Shown in pieces: positions 1 through 7,505 of a DNA stretch of 64,000 nucleotides. Both the position numbers and the translations under genes were made by a program. Source of the DNA: Oscillatoriales cyanobacterium (GTDB lineage Bacteria; Cyanobacteriota; Cyanobacteriia; Cyanobacteriales; Microcoleaceae). Numbering within the stretch: position 1 is the first letter of the stretch; the number at the start of each line of letters is the position of its first letter. A model generated the notes under the pieces. It saw only the letters and a program-made list of their open reading frames with translations, did no database searches and had not been told where the DNA came from. The stretch is from positions 62,001 through 126,000 of the forward strand of contig RDXX01000008.1 of NCBI GenBank assembly GCA_004292955.1, in the 5' to 3' direction.

Positions 1-1138
1 CTGTTTGCAGTTGTTTTTTAACAGTATATACTCTTTGTTGCAAACGCTTTTCCTGTAAAATAGGCATATCTGTTTTCAGAAGTTTATTCCCAAATTCTAA
101 AACAGCTTGAAATACATAAGTTCCCTGCAAAATACCACCGAGAGGCCGGGGATCATCACGCCAAGGAGAATAATAAATTTCTTCTGGACTACCTTCTACA
201 AGGATTGGATCTAAATTTAATAAAGCATGAAGTTTGTGATGATGATATTCATGGACTAAAGCTTCTACTATTACTGAGGTATCTGACATCCAAGATAAAA
301 TGAGAAGTCCGGGTATTTCACGAAATGTCTGGCTTATATGAACATCAATAGCATGGGAATGTACGGGGACTAAAGATTGGACACCCATGAGAATTTCACT
401 TGCTAATAAACTTGAACAACTATCTATCCAAAACCAAGCTTCCTCTAAACTAGATAACCATTTAATAGTGGTATTTGGTGTTAATTCTTCAAATCTTAAA
501 TCATAGCGACCTCCTAAATGTAAGTCACTATCAAAACCATTTAATTCAATTCCATTATTGAGATGAGGTATTTCATTTTGAATCATTTCCAACTTTTGAT
601 TGTCATCTGTATAAATATTAAATTTGTCATTATTTGTGGTAGTAAAACGCAATCTTTTAAAGGCAATATGTTGAGGGTGCTGTAAATAAATTCCAGTTCC
701 GGGTATGGCAATAATTCCAGCACTATCGGTATATAAATAACACTCAAAATTTTCTATCTTGTCATATGTTGCCATTGCTAAAATAAAGTTTATGAAAGAT
801 TCCAGATGAAACTTAATGTGCATTTCTGGAAAAAGAATATGAGCTTTTCGGTTCACCAATTGCCAAGCGGTATCTAACCAAATACTAAAGGATGGATAGC
901 GTAAAATCTTTCTTTGGGCTTTTTTAGAAAAAGATTTTACCAACTCAAAAGATTGACGAAAGTTGGTATCATCGTCAATTAACGGAGGTGATTCAGATCG
1001 CAGTTTTTGATAGAGATTGCTTAACCTTAGCAAAGTTCTATGATATTCTGCCAAGTAAATTACTTGAACTAATGGATCGGAAGCCCCTGTAGGAGAAACT
1101 AATTTTTTTATCGTATTACTATTCAGCTCGATTTTCAT
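1..1138 (-). CDS. HExxH-type RiPP-modifying protein (predicted peptide beta-hydroxylase), 3' end cut by window edge
   Basis: Reading the minus strand from the ATG at 1138 gives an open frame of about 379 codons that runs off the window. It contains LVHEYHHHK, an HExxH metal-binding motif, at about residues 306-314, followed by a conserved-looking block YYSPWRDDPRPLGGILQG. This architecture is that of the HExxH-motif proteins found beside radical SAM maturases in RiPP clusters. As I recall, members fused to a radical SAM domain act as alpha-ketoglutarate-dependent peptide beta-hydroxylases, not as proteases. The gene starts 19 bp after the radical SAM gene stops, on the same strand, so the two are very likely cotranscribed. 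The C-terminus is not visible and the substrate residue is unknown. Confidence 0.8.
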   Translation of the reverse strand, partial: MKIELNSNTIKKLVSPTGASDPLVQVIYLAEYHRTLLRLSNLYQKLRSESPPLIDDDTNFRQSFELVKSFSKKAQRKILRYPSFSIWLDTAWQLVNRKAHILFPEMHIKFHLESFINFILAMATYDKIENFECYLYTDSAGIIAIPGTGIYLQHPQHIAFKRLRFTTTNNDKFNIYTDDNQKLEMIQNEIPHLNNGIELNGFDSDLHLGGRYDLRFEELTPNTTIKWLSSLEEAWFWIDSCSSLLASEILMGVQSLVPVHSHAIDVHISQTFREIPGLLILSWMSDTSVIVEALVHEYHHHKLHALLNLDPILVEGSPEEIYYSPWRDDPRPLGGILQGTYVFQAVLEFGNKLLKTDMPILQEKRLQQRVYTVKKQLQT

Positions 1139-1157
1139 TGCATTAACCCTAATTTAA

Positions 1158-2339
1158 TCAAAGGAAGTTTGACTTAACTTCCGTATTTTTTTTCCTCTTT
1201 ATTGTTTGCATATCTTCAATTACTTGTCGGCGAATTGTAGTAATCAGTTTTTTGAGATCGGAACAATACACTGATGGATTATGAAAGTAATTTTCGCGAG
1301 AGTATCTATGGGGAAGATAACCACCACCACAAACTTTAACTAAGTTACATTCTTGACAATTTTTACTCAAATATTGCCACTTTTCTTGACGCTCAATAAC
1401 TTTTGGCGAGTTAAAAATATCATCAAAACTGTGGGTAAATATATTCATTCCTAACTTGGTAGCTTCGGGATAAGTAACTTTCAAAGAATCAACTGCTTCA
1501 ATATCACCGTTGGTTTCAATAACGGCAAAATCAACAGGGTCTAAACCCCATTCTTCTGAATTCCCTTGCAATCCTAGCATTAGCGAAATAATTTCTTCAA
1601 ATTTCCTGATTTTGATTGTTTGAGGTTTTTGATGATACCAAATGTTAAAAATCTTAAGTAACCAATCTGCATAAGGGCTTACATCAAGAGATTGTTCTTT
1701 ACCAAAAGGTCTTAGATCGTGGTGATGTAAAGGGAATAAAAAATCAATAAAAGGAGGCTTATGTTGTGATAAGTACGAATATACTGTTTCAGGATCGTTG
1801 TTGAGATCGATCACACATAAAAAACCAGTCCATATTTTACGTCCTCGATCGCTACTTAATAATTCAAGAGTTTTTTCCAAACTGGAAAATGAAGATTTAC
1901 CTTGATGGTCTAAGCGATGCAGATCGTTAGCTTCTCGATTCCCATCCATACTTAAGCCGATACTGATATTATTAGAAACACAAAAATCTAAAATTTCATT
2001 GTTTAACAAAACTCCGTTAGTTTGTATACCAAATTCTAACTTTATGTTGAGAATATTTGTGGTTATAATATCTTTAAAAGTTTTAATATATTCTAATCCC
2101 GCTAAGAGAGGTTCTCCACCGTGCATTATTACAGCAAATTCTGATAATTGATGTTTTTGGGTATGTTCATCAATTCTCTTACCTAATTGTGTAATAGTTG
2201 CTTCTGACATTTTAAAAGGTTGCTGTTGCCAACTTCGATCGCTATGCTGATACATATAGCAATAATCACAGTTAAGATTGCAACGGGATACTACTTTACA
2301 AACCAGTGAATGTAAGGGTTTAGGTACAAATTCAGTCAT
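1158..2339 (-). CDS. Radical SAM/SPASM cyclophane-forming RiPP maturase (FxsB-like)
   Basis: The protein has 393 residues. The N-terminal radical SAM motif CNLNCDYCYMY (Cx3Cx2C, about residues 20-30) binds the 4Fe-4S cluster that cleaves S-adenosylmethionine. The C-terminal SPASM-like region has CQECNLVKVCGGGY followed by HNPSVYC, typical of auxiliary-cluster maturases of the FxsB/HExxH-associated type. Such enzymes join an aromatic side chain to a nearby beta-carbon, forming three-residue cyclophanes. It lies between the precursor gene (112 bp upstream) and the HExxH gene (19 bp downstream), all on the minus strand. Enzyme class and RiPP role are well supported. The exact crosslink is inferred from the precursor, which has aromatic or histidine residues every third position. 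Confidence 0.88.
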   Translation of the reverse strand: MTEFVPKPLHSLVCKVVSRCNLNCDYCYMYQHSDRSWQQQPFKMSEATITQLGKRIDEHTQKHQLSEFAVIMHGGEPLLAGLEYIKTFKDIITTNILNIKLEFGIQTNGVLLNNEILDFCVSNNISIGLSMDGNREANDLHRLDHQGKSSFSSLEKTLELLSSDRGRKIWTGFLCVIDLNNDPETVYSYLSQHKPPFIDFLFPLHHHDLRPFGKEQSLDVSPYADWLLKIFNIWYHQKPQTIKIRKFEEIISLMLGLQGNSEEWGLDPVDFAVIETNGDIEAVDSLKVTYPEATKLGMNIFTHSFDDIFNSPKVIERQEKWQYLSKNCQECNLVKVCGGGYLPHRYSRENYFHNPSVYCSDLKKLITTIRRQVIEDMQTIKRKKNTEVKSNFL

Positions 2340-2451
2340 AACTCTATCGTGTCTTCATAAAATATTTAACTTTTGTCTAGATTGAATAGCTACTATTCGG
2401 GGCAAATTGTAGCTATTTAATACTACTTGACCTTGTTATAATTGTTAAATA

Positions 2452-2667
2452 TTACCAAGCACCTTTACTATGCTTTGTATAAGAACTATAGCTAGAATGT
2501 TTGGGATGACCCGATGAACGGGAAGAAAAGTTTTTTTCCAAAACATTACCAAGTGCTGTGTTTTTGAGTAAACCTATGTCACTTAAGTCAAATTCTTCAA
2601 GATCCAGAACAATACAATCATTTTGTGAGTGAGTATCAGTTAGTAATTCTTCTTTTGCTTGTGTCAT
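2452..2667 (-). CDS. RiPP precursor peptide with three-residue periodic core
   Basis: This 71-residue peptide is encoded just upstream of the radical SAM maturase, with an AGGA ribosome-binding site about 11 nt before the ATG and a TATAAT-like box at 2693-2688. The first half is an acidic leader (residues about 15-40, including VLDLEEFDLSDIG). The C-terminal part is Ser/Lys/His/Tyr-rich. From residue 54 it reads as five consecutive triplets, HPK HSS YSS YTK HSK, then GAW at the C-terminus. His or Tyr therefore falls at residues 54, 57, 60, 63 and 66, and Trp at 71. This spacing fits enzymes that link an aromatic residue to the residue two positions later. No cleavage motif or dedicated peptidase/exporter is seen nearby. 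Precursor identity rests on size, position and this pattern. Confidence 0.82.
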   Translation of the reverse strand: MTQAKEELLTDTHSQNDCIVLDLEEFDLSDIGLLKNTALGNVLEKNFSSRSSGHPKHSSYSSYTKHSKGAW

Positions 2668-2894
2668 TTTAGAAATGATCCTAATAAATTATAGGTAACG
2701 GAAAAAGCATGACTGTTGTAGCTTGTGCTTGCTTTAATAGCATACCAAAATTAAATATGGGAGTGCGATCGGAAAAAGCCGGATTTCAACTGGAGTTTTG
2801 TGACACAATATTAAGCAAAAAATAGGAAAAGATAGGAAAAAATAGGAATCAGGTTAAGCTATAATGGGTAAAACCTTTACCCTCTATAGCTTTT
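2668..2894. promoter_or_regulatory. Divergent intergenic region with iterons, -10 box and inverted repeat
   Basis: This is the control region between the RiPP precursor (minus) and the STAND ATPase (plus). On the plus strand three copies of ATAGGAA lie at 2822, 2832 and 2842, exactly 10 bp apart and so on one DNA face. They are followed by TATAAT at 2860-2865 and by a perfect 7-bp inverted repeat, GGGTAAA acc TTTACCC, at 2866-2882 that ends 12 bp before the GTG start. On the minus strand TATAAT at 2693-2688 may be the precursor -10 box. Phased iterons across the -35 region suggest a regulator site. Autoregulation by the HTH domain of the downstream ATPase is inference only. Confidence 0.45.
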
Positions 2895-4277
2895 GTGAAT
2901 GTAAGCCAACTGTTACAATTTGTCGATCGGCTAGTGGTTGAACGAACTGGAAAGCACCTAGATGATGTTCAAAGGGCTGTAGTTGAGGGGACTTGGCAAA
3001 GACAAACCTATGATGATATCGCCCAGAAGTGCCATGTCACTAAAAATTATGTAGGTGATGTAGGTGCTGAATTATGGCAACTTTTATCTGAAATATTGGG
3101 TGAGGATATAAAAAAATCTAATTTTTGTTCTAGCTTAGAAAGAGTATATATTGAATCATCTGACAATTCTAATATTTACAATATAAATGGCAGTAATAAT
3201 AATTTTTGTCCTACACAAATATCAAATCAACTCTGCCCAATAAATAAGCTCAAGGAAAGTGAGATAAATACTCAATCTACATCACATTATCACGATTTAA
3301 CAGTAGCACCTCAAATAATCAACTTTTACGCAAGAGAATCTGAAGTTAAAACCCTTTATAATTCGATTAGCAATGACAATACTCGTTTAATCTCAGTATT
3401 GGGATTGAGTGGAATTGGTAAAACTACTCTAGTTAAAAGGTTTGTCGATCTCAATCTACAAGAATTTGAAGTAATTATCTGGACAAGCCTAAAATTCCCT
3501 AAATCTTTAGAGTTATTGGTTAATGATTTATTGAATGCTTGTAAACAAGAAGCTAAACAAACTATAGATGATAAGTTAAAACAATTATTAGATATTTTTA
3601 GAGACAAAAAATGTTTGATTATTCTTGATGATGTTCATAATATCTTTATTCCCGGTCAATTTGCCGGACAATATAAATCTGAATATCAAGATTATCAAAA
3701 CTTGTTCGCCATGATTGCAGAAACTGAGCATCAAAGTAATGTGATTCTAATCAGTCAAGAGCAATGTGCGGAAATGGAGTGTTTAGATGAGGAATTATAT
3801 CCGATTAAATGTTTAGAGTTATCAGATTTAGATGATGTGGCAATTCTGAAAAGTACAGGACTAAAAGATGAGGACTGTTGGTTAAAATTAATTAATTTAT
3901 ATGAGGGTAATCCGGTTTATTTAAAAAGTATTGCTATTTTAATTAAAAAGATTTTTGATGGTGAGGTTGCTGAGTTTTTAGCCGAGAATAGCTTGATTAT
4001 TACCAAGGATATGCAATATAACTTTCACCAGTTATTTAAGAGAATATCACCTATTGAACAGCAACTTGTTTTAGAATTAAGTAAGTTCGAGCAGCCTGTA
4101 TCCAGAGAATATTTAAGACAGAGTTTAGATTTATCATCAATGGATTTAATTAATGGTTTACAATCTTTACAACAAAGGTATGTAGTAAGGAAGATAAAAG
4201 AGGATAAAATTTTGTTTAAATTGTCTTCTGTTTTTCAGGAATATGTAAAGAATTGTTGTTTAAATTTACAACCCTAA
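2895..4277 (+). CDS. STAND ATPase: N-terminal vMAP-type HTH domain plus NB-ARC
   Basis: The protein has 460 residues and starts at a GTG. Residues 1-90 match the cyanobacterial helix-turn-helix domain found at the N-terminus of vWA-MoxR-associated and WD40/NB-ARC proteins (pattern FVDRLV..RTGKHLDDVQRAVVEGTW..YDDIA). A variable linker of about 60 residues rich in Asn follows. The NB-ARC ATPase runs from about residue 150, with Walker A GLSGIGKTT near 171-179 and Walker B KCLIILDDVH near 239-248. The C-terminus is a short winged-helix-like region. Unlike many relatives there is no WD40 or TPR sensor array, so it is a compact or shortened STAND protein. Such proteins act as signal-dependent switches. 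The actual signal is unknown, and a link to the divergent RiPP genes is only positional. Confidence 0.8.
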   Translation: MNVSQLLQFVDRLVVERTGKHLDDVQRAVVEGTWQRQTYDDIAQKCHVTKNYVGDVGAELWQLLSEILGEDIKKSNFCSSLERVYIESSDNSNIYNINGSNNNFCPTQISNQLCPINKLKESEINTQSTSHYHDLTVAPQIINFYARESEVKTLYNSISNDNTRLISVLGLSGIGKTTLVKRFVDLNLQEFEVIIWTSLKFPKSLELLVNDLLNACKQEAKQTIDDKLKQLLDIFRDKKCLIILDDVHNIFIPGQFAGQYKSEYQDYQNLFAMIAETEHQSNVILISQEQCAEMECLDEELYPIKCLELSDLDDVAILKSTGLKDEDCWLKLINLYEGNPVYLKSIAILIKKIFDGEVAEFLAENSLIITKDMQYNFHQLFKRISPIEQQLVLELSKFEQPVSREYLRQSLDLSSMDLINGLQSLQQRYVVRKIKEDKILFKLSSVFQEYVKNCCLNLQP

Positions 4278-4574
4278 ATTTGAGACTTGCGCGTTCATAC
4301 TCAAGAGACTGGGTTTTTACTGAGATTTCAGGTATTGAGCAAGTATATATTTTCGCAAAACAACCCAGTTTCCAGTGCATCGAGTTTTTTATTGACTAAT
4401 TTATCAATTTGTGCAGTATCGGAGTTCGATCGTACAATAGATTTTTTATCAAGCTAACCTAACAGGAGTCACGCACGCCACCAAAGAAACCGGGTTTTTT
4501 ACCGAATCTGAGGGCTGTAATCAGGTATTTTCGTAAAAACCCGGTTTCTGGACTCCCATGTAAGTCCTACTCAA
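4278..4574. repeat. Intergenic region with two AAACC(C/G)GGTTT-type hairpin repeats
   Basis: No gene is seen in these 297 bp. Two related imperfect palindromes lie at about 4307-4373 (arms containing CTGGGTTTTTACTGAG and AACAACCCAGTTTCC) and 4488-4551 (GAAACCGGGTTTTTTACCG and AAAAACCCGGTTTCTGG). The same family occurs at 12893-12923, 32216-32285 and 46506-46757. Confidence 0.6.
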
Positions 4575-5606
4575 CTAACTGGAGACTTGTGCTCCTTCAG
4601 TATCAAGCCCGATCGCCCTGACATCAGCCTTCACCCCAAATTCCCCCCAAGCCGCCGCCATTTCCCTCACAACCGCATCAGCATTAGTAACATCCGTTAA
4701 AGCCAAAAGCGTCGGCCCCGCACCGCTAATTACCATCCCACAAGCCCCTGCATTCAACGCTGCTTCTTGCACCGCTTCATATCCCCGAATCAGAGATCGC
4801 CGGTAAGGCTGGTGAATCTTGTCTTGGAGGGCGCAACGCAGCCAATTGCGATCGCCCGTAGCCAAAGCCCGCACCAACAAACCGAGATGTGCAGCATTGA
4901 AAATCGCGTCAGCCCTGCTGTAATCTGTTGGCAAAACTCGTCGCGCTTCGGCTGTAGAAAGTTCAAAATCGGGAATGGCTACCACGGGCACGAGATCGGG
5001 ATGCCACGGAATGTCGCAAATTTGCCAGGAACCCCCCCCCTGCCCCCCCTTGCTAAGGGGGGGTGATTCTCTTAGCCCCGCTTCGCTAAGGGGGAGTTGT
5101 TCTCTTAGCCCCCCCTTGCTAAGGGGGGGTTGGGGGGGTGTATTACTAGCAGCGAGGCGACAACCTCCCAACAAAGCGGGGACAACGTTGTCGGGATGTC
5201 CTTCAAGTTCGATCGCCAACTGCATCACATCCACCTGACTCAAAGGCTTGCCGGCTAAACAATTCGCAGCGACTAACCCGCCGACAATAGCTGTAGCGGA
5301 GCTCCCCAAACCCCTCGCCAGCGGCACTTGCATATCTATGTGTATCGCCACTGGTGGGGGGGATTGACGGAGGTATTCGTATAACTTGACAAAGGCTTGG
5401 TAAGCGAGATTGCTGTCGTCTGTCTTGACTTTGGCAGCTTCTGCGCCCGTAACGGTAATTTTTAGTTTCTCTGTTGCGGAGGGTTCTATTAGGGAGAATT
5501 GGAAATGATTGTGGAGGCTTAAAGCGGCGCCGATGCAGTCGAATCCGGGGCCGAGGTTGGCGGTTGTGGCGGGTACGGTGACGGTGACGGTGGAGGTTGC
5601 AGGCAT
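4575..5606 (-). CDS. thrB: Homoserine kinase with in-frame repeat insertion
   Basis: Homoserine kinase of the GHMP family phosphorylates L-homoserine with ATP in threonine synthesis in the cytoplasm. The protein has 343 residues. The glycine-rich ATP loop PLARGLGSSATA is at about 95-106, and the N-terminal motif ATTANLGPGFDCIG is typical of ThrB. The C-terminal GHMP motif CGMVISGAGPTLLAL is present. Residues about 155-193 are foreign to the family: three proline- and glycine-rich blocks (PPLSKGG, LPLSEAG, PPLSKGG) encoded by a C-rich repeat at 5026-5141. The insertion sits in a loop between ALLGGCRLAAS and WQICDIPWHPD and keeps the frame, so the enzyme is probably still functional. Confidence 0.92.
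   Translation of the reverse strand: MPATSTVTVTVPATTANLGPGFDCIGAALSLHNHFQFSLIEPSATEKLKITVTGAEAAKVKTDDSNLAYQAFVKLYEYLRQSPPPVAIHIDMQVPLARGLGSSATAIVGGLVAANCLAGKPLSQVDVMQLAIELEGHPDNVVPALLGGCRLAASNTPPQPPLSKGGLREQLPLSEAGLRESPPLSKGGQGGGSWQICDIPWHPDLVPVVAIPDFELSTAEARRVLPTDYSRADAIFNAAHLGLLVRALATGDRNWLRCALQDKIHQPYRRSLIRGYEAVQEAALNAGACGMVISGAGPTLLALTDVTNADAVVREMAAAWGEFGVKADVRAIGLDTEGAQVSS
5026..5141. repeat. C-rich CCCCCTTGCTAAGGGGG repeat inserted inside thrB
   Basis: Three tandem palindromic units with CCCCC...TTGCTAAGGGGGG cores separate two parts of the thrB frame. Base composition (long C and G runs) is unlike the surrounding gene. Encoded residues have no counterpart in ordinary homoserine kinases. 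This is an insertion of an interspersed repeat into a coding loop. Confidence 0.75.
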
Positions 5607-5693
5607 TTTTTGAATGGTTAATTTGGAGTGTTCAACCGCTGATGGACGCTGATGAACGCTGATGAATTTTTGGTGTTTGTGCGATCGACTATT

Positions 5694-6263
5694 TTAACCG
5701 ATTTCTAAAACATCTTCATAAATTTGTGCGATCGGGCATTGAAAGTCTACGCTAGCCAAGCGAACTTCTTCGCCAACACCGTAAGGGTAAAGTTCCCAGC
5801 GCCCTTCTGCATTGCGCCGATAACATTCTACACCGATTCTTTCTTGATTAATCACTACGTATTCTTGCAAAGTTTCTACGGTGCGGTAGTCGGCAAATTT
5901 ATTTCCGCGATCGAATGATGCTGTTGTTGGAGATAGAACTTCTACGATTAAGCGCGGGTGGCGTTTGAAATATTCAAGGCTTCTATCTCTTTCGTCGCAA
6001 GTCACCATGATGTCTGGATAGTAAAACACGTCTGCTTGCTCAATTCTGGCTTTCATGTTTCCTATGTAAATGCGGCATCCTGTACCCCGAACGTGGTTTC
6101 TCAGCAGCGCAAATAAGTTGCCTGCAATTGTTTCATGGGCATCGCTTGCTCCCGCCATTGCGTAGATTTCTCCTTGTCTGTATTCGTGTTTGATCGGGCT
6201 AAATTTTTCCCCTTCTAAATAGTCTTCATGGGAGGCGTAGTTGTAACTTTTGCTTAAGGTCAT
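5694..6263 (-). CDS. Uma2 family (DUF820) PD-(D/E)XK nuclease-like protein
   Basis: This 189-residue protein belongs to the Uma2/DUF820 family, greatly expanded in cyanobacteria and structurally of the PD-(D/E)XK nuclease fold. Family signs are KHEYRQGEIYAMAGASDAHE near the N-terminus, YYPDIMVTCD (about 95-104) and HPRLIVEVLSPTTASFDRGNKFADYR (about 121-147), which provide the acidic and basic residues of the fold's active site. It ends with LASVDFQCPIAQIYEDV. The gene stands alone on the minus strand, with a 431-bp frame-free gap to the TPR gene excluded on its upstream side by only 53 bp. Biological function of the family is not established. Confidence 0.85.
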   Translation of the reverse strand: MTLSKSYNYASHEDYLEGEKFSPIKHEYRQGEIYAMAGASDAHETIAGNLFALLRNHVRGTGCRIYIGNMKARIEQADVFYYPDIMVTCDERDRSLEYFKRHPRLIVEVLSPTTASFDRGNKFADYRTVETLQEYVVINQERIGVECYRRNAEGRWELYPYGVGEEVRLASVDFQCPIAQIYEDVLEIG

Positions 6264-6315
6264 AATTTGAAAATTTTAAAGCTGTGGTTATATTATACCC
6301 TGTTTCCCAAAACAT

Positions 6316-6792
6316 TTATAATAGCAGCCTGTGCAGGTGTTTTATTGCATCTTGATAATCTTCTGTCTTGCCGTCTTTTTGATAAAAATCGGCGGCTTTT
6401 TGATAGTCAGCGATCGCGCCCGGTTTGTCTTTTAATAAATAGCGGACTTTCGCACGGTTGTAGTAAGCATCGGCATACTTCGGGTTAATTTCAATGGCGC
6501 GATCGAAGTCGGCTTTGGCTGCTGGATAATCCTTGAGATAGCGGCCGTGAATGATGCCGCGTTTGTTATAAGCTTTGGCGTAGTCGGGGTTGAGGCGAAT
6601 GGCCTCGGTGTAATCTGCGATCGCCCCTGGGATATCTCCAGCCTCTGACTTGGCTAAACCGCTGTTAAATAAGTCTTCAGCCGAATTTTGAACGATGAAT
6701 ATTGGTGGGGATTGAATAGAAATGGCAGGGGATATTCCGCCCAAAACGGTAACAAATCCGCAAAGTGCGATCGCTCTGTACAAATATTTCAT
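6316..6792 (-). CDS. Exported TPR-repeat protein
   Basis: About 158 residues from the ATG at 6792 (an in-frame codon at 6804 would add four residues). It begins with a signal-peptide-like segment (MKYLYRAIALCGFVTVLGGI). From about residue 40 there are three tetratricopeptide units (EDLFNSGLAKSEAGDIPGAI, YAKAYNKRGIIHGRYLKDYP, YADAYYNRAKVRYLLKDKPG) with the usual A/Y/A spacing. TPR arrays mediate protein-protein contacts, here probably in the periplasm or thylakoid lumen. The start lies 4 bp from the stop of the upstream Uma2 gene (6797), so the two are probably cotranscribed. No specific partner can be named. Confidence 0.78.
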   Translation of the reverse strand: MKYLYRAIALCGFVTVLGGISPAISIQSPPIFIVQNSAEDLFNSGLAKSEAGDIPGAIADYTEAIRLNPDYAKAYNKRGIIHGRYLKDYPAAKADFDRAIEINPKYADAYYNRAKVRYLLKDKPGAIADYQKAADFYQKDGKTEDYQDAIKHLHRLLL

Positions 6793-6796
6793 AAGT

Positions 6797-7363
6797 CTAA
6801 GCAAAAACCTGAGCTACAGAGCAACTAAAACCAGGTAACAAAGGTGAAGTAAGTTGATCGTTTCTCAACAGCGTAGCAACTAATCTTAAACTTGCTTGTT
6901 CCCTGCGATAAACCTCTATTTGCTGCAACCGCCAATTAGCAATCCAGTATTCTTGTACTCCCCGCACTGAATAAAGTCGGAGTTTCAAATCTCTATCCCT
7001 TCTTTCATTATCTGTACCAGCAGATAATACTTCAACCACTAACTCAGGAGCGGCGGTTAAATGACCGGCTTCGTCTAGCAAGAGGGCCAAGCGTTCATTG
7101 CTCGCCCAAACTACATCAGGAATGACGTTATCGGCCTCTGTGAAAATCAGCCCTGGATTGATTGCAGCTCGTCCTAAACCAGCAGACATCGACCAAGTAT
7201 CAAGCACAGAGAAAAATCTGCCACAAGTCTGTTGATGACCCCAATGCGGTGCTCTAGTCACAAATAACTCTCCATCAATAAGTTCATAACGATCGCCGTT
7301 ATCGGGTAAGAGTTCTAAATCGGCGGTAGTCCAGCGTACTTTATCAGATATTGTCTGGCTCAT
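6797..7363 (-). CDS. Uma2 family (DUF820) protein
   Basis: Translation most likely begins at the ATG at 7363 (MSQTISDKVRWTTADLELLP), giving 188 residues. The frame extends further upstream to 7489, but those residues come from a repeat-like stretch containing AAGGACTTTAGTCCTCTC. Family motifs are RYELIDGELFVTRAPHWGHQ, VIPDVVWAS and APELVVEVLSAGTDNERRDRDLKLRLYSVRGVQEYW, the PD-(D/E)XK-like core of Uma2 proteins. It precedes the TPR gene by 4 bp. It is only distantly similar to the other Uma2 proteins of this window, so they are not recent duplicates. Role unknown. Confidence 0.82.
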   Translation of the reverse strand: MSQTISDKVRWTTADLELLPDNGDRYELIDGELFVTRAPHWGHQQTCGRFFSVLDTWSMSAGLGRAAINPGLIFTEADNVIPDVVWASNERLALLLDEAGHLTAAPELVVEVLSAGTDNERRDRDLKLRLYSVRGVQEYWIANWRLQQIEVYRREQASLRLVATLLRNDQLTSPLLPGFSCSVAQVFA

Positions 7364-7505
7364 ACAAGCACTCTCGATAGGTGGTACAAACATTATAAAC
7401 CGGTTCGTAGTAAGGACTTTAGTCCTCTCTAAGGCTTTTAGTAAATTAGGACTTGCATTCCTTACTACGAACAATGCTGCCGATCGCAATTAAGCGAAAA
7501 TAATA

